Below are positions 45,671 through 53,608 of a stretch of 64,000 bases of DNA, in pieces. The notes beneath the pieces are model-generated. The model ran no database searches. It saw only the letters and a program-made list of their open reading frames with translations, and was not told where the DNA came from. The DNA comes from Lacticaseibacillus casei DSM 20011 = JCM 1134 = ATCC 393. GTDB taxonomy: Bacteria; Bacillota; Bacilli; Lactobacillales; Lactobacillaceae. The DNA is taken from assembly GCF_000829055.1 (NCBI RefSeq), contig NZ_AP012544.1:930001-994000 (forward strand). The letters are read 5' to 3'. Position numbers and translations under genes: made by a program. Each line of letters opens with the position of its first letter. Position 1 is the stretch's first letter.

Positions 45671-46543
45671 TTATTGCCGATCTTCCGTCGCCATCGAGAA
45701 AACCGCGACACAGCCGAAGCCGGTGTGGCTGGCAATCGTCGGACCGATGTTGCCGATTTGCAGGGGTGTTTCTGGCGACGCTTCGTGAAGTCGATCTTTG
45801 ATAAAGTTGGCTGCCTCTTGATCACCGGACGTGGAAATGATGACGCGGTGCTGCGGATTTTCCTGAATAGCTTTTAAGGTTTCGTTAGCCAAGTCGATGA
45901 GTGAACGTTTGCGGGCGCGAACTTTTCGAACGACGCGTAGCTTTCCTTCAGTGTCAACATCCATCACCGGCTTGATATTCAACATAGTGCCCAGCGCCGC
46001 TGACGTTCGGGAAACCCGGCCGCCATGATAAAGAAAATCAAGCTTGTCAACTGTGAACCACATTCGATAGTCAAGTCGGTGGTCCGTCAGCCATTTTGCT
46101 AATTCATCGATCGGCATGCCAGCATCGCGCTTGTCAATGGCATCAAGAACAAGCTGGCCTTCACCGGCACACGCGGCCAAAGTATCAACCAAATAAATCT
46201 GCGCGTCCGGATACTTTTCTAGCAACATGGTTCGTGCTTGGGTGGCCGAGTTGAAAGTTCCGCTCAGGCCGCTGGAAAACCCGATGTAAAGAATGGGTCT
46301 TTTTGCCTTGACGTAAGGCGTGAAAAAGTCAACAAACTGGCCGACGTTAACCTGCGTGGTGGTCGGCATGACATTCTGCTTGAGCTGCTGATAAAAGGCG
46401 TTGATATCATAATGATCCTCACCAAGATCGTCTTCGTATTCCACACCATCAATCGTAAAGTGCATCGAAACGAAATCGACGTGATGATCATGCAATGTCT
46501 GATAAGGAAGATCACAACAAGAATCGGTTAAGAGTTGATACAT
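45671..46543 (-). CDS. DegV-family fatty-acid-binding protein
   Basis: This 290-residue DegV protein binds a fatty acid and hands it to fatty acid kinase FakA. Residues seen: TDSCCDLPY near the start, TTTQVNVGQF, FSSGLSGTFNSA (headgroup contact) and the YHGGRVSR segment around residue 175. Several DegV paralogues usually occur per genome. It is monocistronic, with its promoter in 46544-46620. Confidence 0.92.
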   Translation of the reverse strand: MYQLLTDSCCDLPYQTLHDHHVDFVSMHFTIDGVEYEDDLGEDHYDINAFYQQLKQNVMPTTTQVNVGQFVDFFTPYVKAKRPILYIGFSSGLSGTFNSATQARTMLLEKYPDAQIYLVDTLAACAGEGQLVLDAIDKRDAGMPIDELAKWLTDHRLDYRMWFTVDKLDFLYHGGRVSRTSAALGTMLNIKPVMDVDTEGKLRVVRKVRARKRSLIDLANETLKAIQENPQHRVIISTSGDQEAANFIKDRLHEASPETPLQIGNIGPTIASHTGFGCVAVFSMATEDRQ

Positions 46544-46703
46544 GGACTCACCTCAAAATACCCGACGAATAACGGGTTTATTTAAATCAATACTACGCTG
46601 TTTGACCTGGTTCCGAAAGTGAAGGGGCTGTTACCAACATAACGTAGGCCAAAGTGGTTAAAAATTCGGGGTGCTCTGATGGGCGTTAAATTTACCCAGA
46701 ACT

Positions 46704-46742
46704 AAAAAGTCGAAGGGCAACTTGTGCGGTTCGACTTAAAAG
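46704..46742 (-). terminator. Terminator of the SPFH gene
   Basis: AAGTCGAA and TTCGACTT form an eight-base stem around a 15-base loop, followed by T residues on the minus strand. It lies just past the SPFH stop codon. Confidence 0.6.
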
Positions 46743-46744
46743 GC

Positions 46745-47674
46745 TTAATTTTCTTTCGTATCAGACTTTTGGTTAAACAACTTGCCTAACGCCGGCAAAG
46801 TGCCTAATGAATCAATAGCCGTGCTTGGCAAAACAACCGTGTTGGCCGTGCCTTTAGCCAAGGCTTCGATGGCTTCAACATTCTTATACTTCAAATATAA
46901 ATCGCCATTGTCGATCAACCCGGCATTGATTGAGTTGATTTGATCCTTAACGGCAGCAGCGATTAACCGTTGACTTTCCGCGTGGCCCTGAGCTTGGAGA
47001 ATCTGCGTTTGCTTATTAGCTTCGGCTTCCAAAATGGCTGCCTGCTTTTCACCTTCAGCTTTGGCAATCGCTGCTTGTTTGTGGCCTTCCGCTTCCATGA
47101 TGTTGGCTTCCTTTTCCCGTGAAGCCCGGAGTAGTTTGTTCATGGAATCCTGAATCGTGGCATCTACCTGAATGGAATCAATGTTGACCCGGTCGACATT
47201 CAAGCCATAACCGGCAGTTGTTTCGGCAATTTGCTGGAACAAGGTTTGGTTGATGGTTTCGGTGCCGTTTAAAACATCGTTCAGATCCATATTACCGATA
47301 ATCCCACGCAAATTGGCCCGGGTATCCTGAACCATTGAAAGGACGGAATCTTTGTTTTGGTAAACATAGGCGTTGACATCGGTAATGTGATACTTAAGTG
47401 TTTCGGAAATCCGCACGACAACGTTATCTTTTGTGATGACTTCCTGCTCGTCAACTTTTAACGGAATCTGCTTCATGTTGACAATTTCGGTGATGCGATA
47501 GATAAACGGCGGTACCACATGAAAACCAGGCTGCAGCGTTGCCACATACTTACCAAGTCGCTCGACGATGCCAACTTCACCAGTATGGATAATGGCAACG
47601 CTGGTGAAAAGCACAGCGATGACAATGACTAAAACAATCACTGCGATTGAAATAAGAACAACATTCATATCCAA
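46745..47674 (-). CDS. SPFH/band 7 (stomatin-like) membrane protein
   Basis: This 309-residue protein has an N-terminal membrane anchor (about residues 6-28), the SPFH domain (about 30-200: GEVGIVERLGKY, LQPGFHVVPP) and an Ala/Glu/Lys-rich coiled coil (EAEGHKQAAIAKAEGEKQAA). Such proteins form oligomeric scaffolds in the membrane and organise proteases or lipid domains. The short gene at 47706-47900 next to it is NfeD-like, the usual partner of this class. Both are leftward, 31 bases apart. Confidence 0.93.
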   Translation of the reverse strand: MDMNVVLISIAVIVLVIVIAVLFTSVAIIHTGEVGIVERLGKYVATLQPGFHVVPPFIYRITEIVNMKQIPLKVDEQEVITKDNVVVRISETLKYHITDVNAYVYQNKDSVLSMVQDTRANLRGIIGNMDLNDVLNGTETINQTLFQQIAETTAGYGLNVDRVNIDSIQVDATIQDSMNKLLRASREKEANIMEAEGHKQAAIAKAEGEKQAAILEAEANKQTQILQAQGHAESQRLIAAAVKDQINSINAGLIDNGDLYLKYKNVEAIEALAKGTANTVVLPSTAIDSLGTLPALGKLFNQKSDTKEN

Positions 47675-47705
47675 GACCCCCCATGAGTCAAAACTGCTCT
47701 AAGGC

Positions 47706-47900
47706 TTAATATTTTAAGCGATGTTCCGGTTTAACGACGCCGAGGAACAAAGGTGAAACCGCATTCACGACAACCAAATCGCCAGCCGCAGCATCATCAT
47801 TGACGCGATAATGATAATGAATGCCATACAGCGTTATCTCGCCTTGCCGTGCCGAGGTTGGCAAAATAAAGGTGGTTCCTAAAAGCCGATCATCAAGCAT
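47706..47900 (-). CDS. NfeD-like short protein
   Basis: This 64-residue protein lacks a membrane segment and corresponds to the beta-barrel (OB-fold) C-terminal domain of NfeD: GEITLYGIHYHYRV, then AAAGDLVVVNAVSP. NfeD proteins pair with SPFH proteins. This stand-alone OB-type module is short compared with full-length NfeD. It is the first gene of the pair, and its promoter lies within 47905-47990. GGAGCGACGCCA precedes the ATG, with GGAAAGGAG a little further up. Confidence 0.7.
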   Translation of the reverse strand: MLDDRLLGTTFILPTSARQGEITLYGIHYHYRVNDDAAAGDLVVVNAVSPLFLGVVKPEHRLKY

Positions 47901-47904
47901 TGGC

Positions 47905-48238
47905 GTCGCTCCTTTCCAAATGTATCCAGATTAATAATGGTGGCTGACCCTAACCATTATCATCACAAGCTAATTCTAAAGCACGGTTAGTGGAAAGACA
48001 ATCAGGACGGCTCAGCGACAGTAAGCTTTATGGTGAGGATTGTTGCAATATTGATAAAGCGCTGAATCGGGGTTTTAGCATGCGCCGTAAAATACCGGAT
48101 TACCGTAGTAAAAATTGCATTTTGTATGTTCATGGGCAAGAATTTTCTAACCCTATTATCCGAAAAACGTTTGACTTTGTTACAATAGGACCAATCAACG
48201 CGACCGTTTGCCTTTAAAAAGGGATGCGGCGATAAGGG
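47905..48238. other. Intergenic region with divergent promoters
   Basis: No convincing gene is found in these 334 bases. Open frames on both strands lack ribosome sites and are not family-like. TTTGACTTTGTTACAATAGG at 48171-48190 provides a plausible promoter for the rightward GH25-like gene; the leftward NfeD/SPFH pair must start from the left part. Confidence 0.5.
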
Positions 48239-48973
48239 ATGGTTTTTTTGCGAAGTCGGCGGGTCATTTATGCAGATACTTATCGCCATCGGTGGCATCG
48301 GTGGTTATTCGCCGCCAGTGGCATACTGGCAGTTTTGTTGCTGTTAGCATGGTGGCTGCAGCGCAATCCACGGCCGGATCCGGCGGTGTATCCCATTTTG
48401 GGGGTGCGGTTGGACCAGACAGACGGGGTTCAGGATTTTGATCGTTTACGCGCCAGTAAAGTCAGCTTTGTTTATCTCAAAGCGACGGAAGGCAGCAGCT
48501 ATTTTGACGACAATTTCAATACGAATTTCAACCAGGCGGCCGGCAGTCGGTTAAGCATTGGGGTCTATCATGTTTTCAGTTTTGAAACCACACCACAAGC
48601 CCAAGCAGTTCAGTTCGAGCGAAAAGTCGGGTCGAATATTGGTGATCTTCCCATCGGCATTTATTTAACTTATTACAGTGAGCGAAAGCCAAGTGCTGCA
48701 TGGCTGACTCAGCATTTGAACGCGTTTATAACGACCATTCAGCAGCAATATCATCGGCCGGTACTATTGATGGGGAGCCCTGATATTTTGGCAAAAGTTA
48801 AAACGGTTGTGCCTCAAGCACCACGGTGGTTCGTGAGCGACAAACAGCCGGCGCAAAAGGGCAACTTTTGGCAATATACTGCAGGTGCCCGTATCCCCAA
48901 CGGACCGCAAGCAACTTATCGCGCTGCCGTATTTATGGGAAAGCGAAGCAGCTTTTTGCGACTGGCGCAATAG
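48239..48973 (+). CDS. GH25-like protein without the catalytic acid pair
   Basis: This 244-residue protein has a membrane anchor at about residues 24-41 and a GH25 (lysozyme-like) barrel. Matching blocks are GVRLDQTDG, VSFVYLKATEG, IGVYHVFSFETTP and the end block FWQYT. In active enzymes the block between them is a P-x-x-x-D-I-E-Y-Y type; here it reads DLPIGIYLTYYSE, so the Asp and Glu are Tyr and Thr. The protein probably binds but does not cleave peptidoglycan, unless another residue substitutes. The start is the ATG at 48239, preceded by AAGGG. Confidence 0.78.
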   Translation: MVFLRSRRVIYADTYRHRWHRWLFAASGILAVLLLLAWWLQRNPRPDPAVYPILGVRLDQTDGVQDFDRLRASKVSFVYLKATEGSSYFDDNFNTNFNQAAGSRLSIGVYHVFSFETTPQAQAVQFERKVGSNIGDLPIGIYLTYYSERKPSAAWLTQHLNAFITTIQQQYHRPVLLMGSPDILAKVKTVVPQAPRWFVSDKQPAQKGNFWQYTAGARIPNGPQATYRAAVFMGKRSSFLRLAQ

Positions 48974-49102
48974 GCGCTCAATTGCGCAATCATCCTGACC
49001 ATTCGCAAAACACGCTGATCTAACAAAACTGTTCGTTAAATGTTCGCCGAAACTATCCTCGATTGTGGCATATTGGGCCATACTAATAGCGAGGTGAACA
49101 GG

Positions 49103-49459
49103 ATGAAAAAAGTACTGATCGGCCTGGTCGTGCTGGTTGTACTCGTTTTTGGCGGTTTAAAGATTTTTGAAATCATCAATTATGGCGGCACCACGTACTA
49201 CACAAAAATTACCAACACTGGTCAGTGGGTCACCAATCGTGATAATGAAGGTAACAAGCACACGATTTATGCTTACGATCTGCCTGGCTTTGATGAGCGA
49301 GGCGGCTTACAACAGTTGAAGTTTAATGCGAATCGAGATCGTCCGTTAAGAAAAAATGCGTTTCTGAAAGTCACCTATAATGATAAAAAAGGCGTCACCA
49401 GTTGGGAAAGCATCTCACGTTCACAGGTTCCCAAAGCAGCGTTGGCCAAGCTTGAGTAG
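49103..49459 (+). CDS. YxeA/DUF1093 family protein
   Basis: This 118-residue protein has an N-terminal signal or membrane segment (KKVLIGLVVLVVLVFGGLKI) and a small secreted domain with conserved Tyr and Gly (YYTKITN, YAYDLPGFDERG, FLKVTYNDKKGVTSWE). The family is common in lactobacilli and of unknown function; some members are near stress or bacteriocin genes. The ATG at 49103 follows GAGGTGAA. A terminator follows. Confidence 0.85.
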   Translation: MKKVLIGLVVLVVLVFGGLKIFEIINYGGTTYYTKITNTGQWVTNRDNEGNKHTIYAYDLPGFDERGGLQQLKFNANRDRPLRKNAFLKVTYNDKKGVTSWESISRSQVPKAALAKLE

Positions 49460-49478
49460 GCCATCACAAAAAGACAGC

Positions 49479-49515
49479 AAAAAGTGCCGGTCCGCAATGG
49501 ATCGGCACTTTTTTG
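49479..49515 (+). terminator. Terminator after the YxeA-like gene
   Basis: AAAAAGTGCCGG (49479-49490) pairs with a complementary arm ending CGGCACTTTTTT (49503-49514). Confidence 0.85.
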
Positions 49516-49562
49516 GGTATTAGCGTAAATCGGCTTCTGCACCAGCGAATAGTTGTTGCTTG

Positions 49563-49919
49563 TCACGCACTTGGAATAATAATGGCATAGGTGGCGTCTT
49601 CAGCTTCGTCATAAATGGTCTGTGGGCCATTGTCGTCTGCTGTGATGACCAGTTTGTACCCATAATGATCAAGAAATGTCAGCTCGTTAATGGTAATCCC
49701 GACCACTTGCCCTGGCAGGATTTTATTGTCGATTGCGATCTGCAGCTGCGGCGAGATCGCTAGCGAGTGGGTCTTGTTGGTCTGTTCATCAAGAAAAGCA
49801 AAGCTTCCCATGAAGTTCTTTGCCAATGCCATTGCCGGATTCGGTGCTTTGCACTTATCCTTGTGATGATGACCGCGGTGCGCGAGTGCATATTTTAACC
49901 CGCGTAAAAAACTCGCCAT
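49563..49919 (-). CDS. DUF4828-like hypothetical protein
   Basis: This 118-residue soluble protein has a His/Lys-rich segment near residue 15-25 (HRGHHHKDKC) and a beta-rich C-terminal part. It fits the small DUF4828 group of lactobacilli. The ATG at 49919 is preceded by GGGAGGTCGAAAAC. Function is unknown; the His cluster could bind a metal. It is transcribed toward the YxeA gene. Confidence 0.65.
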   Translation of the reverse strand: MASFLRGLKYALAHRGHHHKDKCKAPNPAMALAKNFMGSFAFLDEQTNKTHSLAISPQLQIAIDNKILPGQVVGITINELTFLDHYGYKLVITADDNGPQTIYDEAEDATYAIIIPSA

Positions 49920-50127
49920 GTTTTCGACCTCCCATTTTTATCTATGCTTAGTCTACCATGAGATTTTTATTTAGTGGTTACAGTGGTGCTGTTTTTCTGT
50001 TACTGGGCTGTTACAATAATCATGAACGGTTCTAATGGCCTTTAATTTAGGCCATGGTTGAATCAAAAAAGAACGTGCACAGTTGCGTCTGAATGCAGCT
50101 GTGATCATGTTTGAAGGAGGATTTGCC

Positions 50128-51081
50128 ATGTTGAAACTCGGCGTGATCGGAACAGGATGGATCACCAAGCAATTCGTGGCTGCAGCAAAGGCCACCAATG
50201 CCTTTGAGCTGACGGCAGTTTATTCGCGACACGAAGAAAGTGCTCAGTCATTCATCGACCAGACGGCACCTGCAACGGCGTATACGAAGATGGACGATTT
50301 TCTGGGCAGCGATGTGGACGTGGTGTATATTGCCAGTCCTAATAGTCTGCACGCCTCGCAAGCGTTGGCGGCACTGGATGCCGATAAGCATGTGATTGTT
50401 GAAAAGCCATTGGTCGCAACAGCCATGGAATTTGAGAAACTAGATGAAGCGTTGCGCAAAAAGCCACAATTGTATCTTTTTGAAGCTGCGCGCCACGTCT
50501 ATGAGCATAACTTCCAGGTTGTCAACGACTTCACCCACCGCCAGCAAATCGATGGCGCGACCCTCACGTATATGAAGTATTCGTCCAAATATGATGCTTT
50601 TTTGGCTGGCAAATTACCGAATGTTTTCAATCCCGAGTTTGCAGGCGGTGCCTTAATGGATCTGGGCATTTATCTGGTTTACGATGCCGTTGCGTGGTTC
50701 GGGGTTCCTGACAATGCCGTTTACCTGCCGCATTTTCTTAAAAGCGGCGTTGATGGCGATGGTGTAGCGCGGTTGGATTATGGTGACTTTTCTGTTACAT
50801 TAATCATCGGCAAAACGACCAATAGTTCGCTGCCATCGGAGATTTATTCCGGCAGGCAGACCCTGACGATGGATAATGCAGCGGAACTTGAGACGATTAA
50901 ACTTGACGATCAGGTTTTAAGCACCGAAAAGCTGGACAATCCAATGGAAGCGGAGGCTGCTTACTTTGCCAAGGCAATTACCGGTCAGGATCGGAATGCC
51001 TTTGATAAAGCTTGGCAACACGCCAAGGAAGTACACCAAGTTATGTCGATTCTGCGGACTTCCGCTAATCTGGACTTTTAG
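50128..51081 (+). CDS. Gfo/Idh/MocA-family oxidoreductase
   Basis: This 317-residue NAD(P)-dependent dehydrogenase has a Rossmann start GVIGTGWITKQFV, the YIASPNSLHASQA block, the catalytic EKPLVAT (Lys of E-K-P) and the C-terminal FAGGALMDLGIYLVYDAV. It acts on a sugar or polyol of unknown type. GAAGGAGG precedes the ATG by seven bases. The following DEAD-box helicase gene begins 15 bases past the stop, so co-transcription is likely though functionally odd. Confidence 0.9.
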   Translation: MLKLGVIGTGWITKQFVAAAKATNAFELTAVYSRHEESAQSFIDQTAPATAYTKMDDFLGSDVDVVYIASPNSLHASQALAALDADKHVIVEKPLVATAMEFEKLDEALRKKPQLYLFEAARHVYEHNFQVVNDFTHRQQIDGATLTYMKYSSKYDAFLAGKLPNVFNPEFAGGALMDLGIYLVYDAVAWFGVPDNAVYLPHFLKSGVDGDGVARLDYGDFSVTLIIGKTTNSSLPSEIYSGRQTLTMDNAAELETIKLDDQVLSTEKLDNPMEAEAAYFAKAITGQDRNAFDKAWQHAKEVHQVMSILRTSANLDF

Positions 51082-51095
51082 TGAGGACGATCATT

Positions 51096-52400
51096 TTGAC
51101 AATTGCAACCCCGTTTCAAAAACGGTGGCAGGCTGATGGCTTTACTGAACAAACGCCGATTCAGGCCGCTGTTTACCAGCCGCTAAAAACCGATGAAGAT
51201 GTGATTGGCCTGGCACCGACCGGATCGGGCAAAACGCTGGCATTTGGCTTACCGTTATTAGAAAAAATCGTGCCGGGTGATGGCCTTCAGCTGCTTATTT
51301 TGGCACCTTCACAAGAGTTGGCCATCCAGACGCGTGACGTGTTAACGCCTTACGCGCAAGATATCCATGTCAACGTTCAAGGCATTATCGGTTCGGCGAA
51401 CGTGAAGCGGCAGTTGACGCGGCTTAAAGAAAAACCGGAAGTGATTGTGGCAACCGCTGGGCGTTTGTTGGAATTAATTCAATCACGTAAGTTAAAACTG
51501 GCCGGTTTGCAAACATTGGTCGTTGACGAAGCCGATGAGATGTTGCGGGATCCCGGCTTTGCGCAGGTTCGGGAAATCGCTGCGGCAGCTCCGGCCGAAA
51601 CGCAGTTGGCATTTTTCTCCGCCACGCCAAGCCCTTATTTCAAGGAAATGTCTAAGTGGTTTGGTAAAACGCCTAAATTGATTGATGTCCGTGCCATCGA
51701 CAAGACGCAAGGAACGGTTCGGCACCTTTTCTTGCAAACCGATCGCGCGCATCAAATCGATTGGTTGCGCACGCTGGCCCACACCGATGGCTTCAAGGCA
51801 CTGGTTTTCTTCAATCAAAATGCTTCGTTAGAACGGGCTGCCGGCATTTTGCGCCATCAAGCCGTACGCTTTGCCGTATTATCGCGGGAAGGCCGCCAAA
51901 CCAGCCGACAAAAGGCCTTAACCGATTTTCGGCATGGTCGCGTGACTTTGTTGTTAGTGACCGATATGGCAGGCCGTGGGTTGGATATTCCCAAACTGCC
52001 GGCAGTGGTGAACTTTGATCCGCCAAAGCGAGCCGAAGTGTATATTCATCGCGCCGGGCGCACCGGCCGCATGGGTGAGTCAGGGATGGTCGTGACCTTG
52101 GGGGATGATCATGATCGCCGTGACTTGGCCAAGCTGGTACCGCAATATGGGGTTCACCGGGCGTATATGGTCGATGGAAAGTTAGTCGACACGCCACCAA
52201 CACCATCGGCAGACACGCCAAAAGACAGCGCGACCGTTGATTCAGCAGCTCAAGTACCTAAGCAAAAGTCAGCACGAAAAATGCTTAAGAAAGAGCAGCC
52301 AGCTGAAGCAGCTGAATCCGGCGCGAAGCAACATCGTAAGCACAAAAAAAATCGCGTACGGGATCGGCGTAATAAAGGTAAGCATAAGAAGCTGCCATGA
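51096..52400 (+). CDS. DEAD-box RNA helicase
   Basis: This protein of about 434 residues has Q motif (TPFQKRWQADGFTEQTPIQ), Walker A (APTGSGKTLAF), Ia (PSQELAIQ), DEAD box (VDEADEM), III (FSATP), IV, V (TDMAGRGLDIP) and VI (HRAGRTGRMG). The C-terminal tail of about 65 residues is strongly basic (KHKKNRVRDRRNKGKHKKLP), typical of RNA binding. Such enzymes help ribosome assembly and mRNA turnover, especially in the cold. The TTG at 51096 is preceded by GTGAGGA; a GTG at 51081 overlapping the previous stop is the alternative. Confidence 0.94.
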   Translation: MTIATPFQKRWQADGFTEQTPIQAAVYQPLKTDEDVIGLAPTGSGKTLAFGLPLLEKIVPGDGLQLLILAPSQELAIQTRDVLTPYAQDIHVNVQGIIGSANVKRQLTRLKEKPEVIVATAGRLLELIQSRKLKLAGLQTLVVDEADEMLRDPGFAQVREIAAAAPAETQLAFFSATPSPYFKEMSKWFGKTPKLIDVRAIDKTQGTVRHLFLQTDRAHQIDWLRTLAHTDGFKALVFFNQNASLERAAGILRHQAVRFAVLSREGRQTSRQKALTDFRHGRVTLLLVTDMAGRGLDIPKLPAVVNFDPPKRAEVYIHRAGRTGRMGESGMVVTLGDDHDRRDLAKLVPQYGVHRAYMVDGKLVDTPPTPSADTPKDSATVDSAAQVPKQKSARKMLKKEQPAEAAESGAKQHRKHKKNRVRDRRNKGKHKKLP

Positions 52401-52437
52401 GACGAAATCAGCGGTATGATAGGGACGGAGGGCAGTC

Positions 52438-52767
52438 ATGGAAAGTATGAAGGCGAAACAAATGGCTGCTATGATGACGCTGATGAGTGCAGCCGGTGAT
52501 GCGCAGAAAGCGACGATGGCAGCGATTGATGCAGCCAAAGCCGATCAAATCGAACGCAGCCGCAAACTGTTGAAACACGCGGATGCGAAGCTGAAGCAAG
52601 CTCATCAAGCTCAGACCCAAATGCTGACGTACGAGGCACGAGATCAAAAAGTTGACGTCACCTTATTAATGGTGCACAGTCAGGATCATCTTATGAGTGC
52701 CATGACAATTCGTCGCCTTGCTGATGAGATTATTGATCTTTACCAGCAAGTCCATGCCCAAAAGTAA
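52438..52767 (+). CDS. PTS lactose/cellobiose-type EIIA component
   Basis: This 109-residue helical protein has the fold and active-site pattern of EIIA(Lac/Cel): the phosphorylated His lies in LLMVHSQDHLMSAM (about residue 80). An Ala-rich N-terminal helix and a terminal helix are as expected. There is no EIIB or EIIC in the window, so it must work with a permease elsewhere, or act as a regulator. The ATG at 52438 follows GGACGGAGGG and lies 37 bases after the helicase stop. Confidence 0.9.
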   Translation: MESMKAKQMAAMMTLMSAAGDAQKATMAAIDAAKADQIERSRKLLKHADAKLKQAHQAQTQMLTYEARDQKVDVTLLMVHSQDHLMSAMTIRRLADEIIDLYQQVHAQK

Positions 52768-52808
52768 AACGGGCGGCTATGGCAGGTATCAGCATCACCG
52801 TCGTCACC

Positions 52809-52929
52809 ATAACGCGTTCCCCGGCGCAGGGGTCTGCGTGTAAGGACCTTGGTCGCAATGGCCTAAGCCCGGGCCATCACGCCCAAGGCCACTTACACTC
52901 CGACCCCTAAGCGCGCCGGCTCACGCTCA
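52809..52929. repeat. Palindromic intergenic element A, copy 2
   Basis: This 121-base element can fold into one long hairpin with stem blocks CCGGCGC, AGGGGTC, GTGTAAG, CCTTGG and ATGGCC, paired with their complements on the right. It is the direct-orientation copy. It lies between the PTS EIIA gene and the DUF3284 gene, separating two genes that usually sit side by side. Confidence 0.88.
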
Positions 52930-52950
52930 CAAGTAAGAGAGGTAATCCCC

Positions 52951-53373
52951 ATGAAAATTGAAAAGACATTACAGACACCGGCAGCATTTTTATATAGTAA
53001 AATCGTAGCGCCGGTCCAAGCCGATATTATCGCAGCTGGCCATCAGCCAGTTGATATGGCTGAGCTTGGTGGTTTTACCTACCGCAAGCAGTTTCCTGAT
53101 GGTGAATGGGCACAGGTGAAAGTCACACAAAATGTGATCAATCGCGAATTTGCGATGCTGACGATGACGCGCTTCTCACGGTTCAAAGTCCGTTATTTGA
53201 TCACACCGTTGAGTACCGCGGCCAGTCGCGTTCAGGTGAGTGAAACTGTTCAGCCGATCAACTGGGTTGCCCAGCTGAAGCAAATGATCACTGAGCTGCT
53301 CGTAGGCCACAAGCGCCGGCGCAACGTTGGGCGAATGCTCGACTCGATTGAACGGTCGTATCGAACTGCTTAA
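52951..53373 (+). CDS. DUF3284 family protein
   Basis: This 140-residue soluble protein has a START/SRPBCC-like beta pattern (EKTLQTPAAFLYSKIV, then KVRYLITPLSTAAS). Genes of this family usually occur in cellobiose/beta-glucoside PTS loci, and here it follows a lone EIIA(Cel) gene. Function is unknown, perhaps as a ligand sensor for PTS. GAGAGG precedes the ATG by eight bases. A terminator at 53423 ends the transcript. Confidence 0.88.
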   Translation: MKIEKTLQTPAAFLYSKIVAPVQADIIAAGHQPVDMAELGGFTYRKQFPDGEWAQVKVTQNVINREFAMLTMTRFSRFKVRYLITPLSTAASRVQVSETVQPINWVAQLKQMITELLVGHKRRRNVGRMLDSIERSYRTA

Positions 53374-53422
53374 CAAGCTACGCGGTGAAGCATTGTTCCT
53401 AGCAATGAAAGTTAATGACAAC

Positions 53423-53461
53423 AAAAGTCTTCTACTTGCTGGTGCAAGTGGAAGACTTTTT
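53423..53461. terminator. Terminator after DUF3284 gene
   Basis: AAAAGTCTTC and ACTTGC pair with GCAAGT and GAAGACTTTT, around a four-base loop; TTTC follows. Confidence 0.85.
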
Positions 53462-53608
53462 CTATTCTCTAATTTTCGGATATATTACATGTTGACTGAT
53501 ATTTCTGGGGTCCCATTTTTAAAAATGCTTGATTTTTTAAAATTAAAGGCGATAATTAAGGAACGATCGGCAATATTTATGGAATTTAAGGAATGAAGGT
53601 GGCGACGC

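Noticed and set aside
47990..48217. 75-codon frame between the NfeD-like and GH25-like genes
   Set aside because: It is not family-like, has no ribosome site and covers the GH25 promoter.
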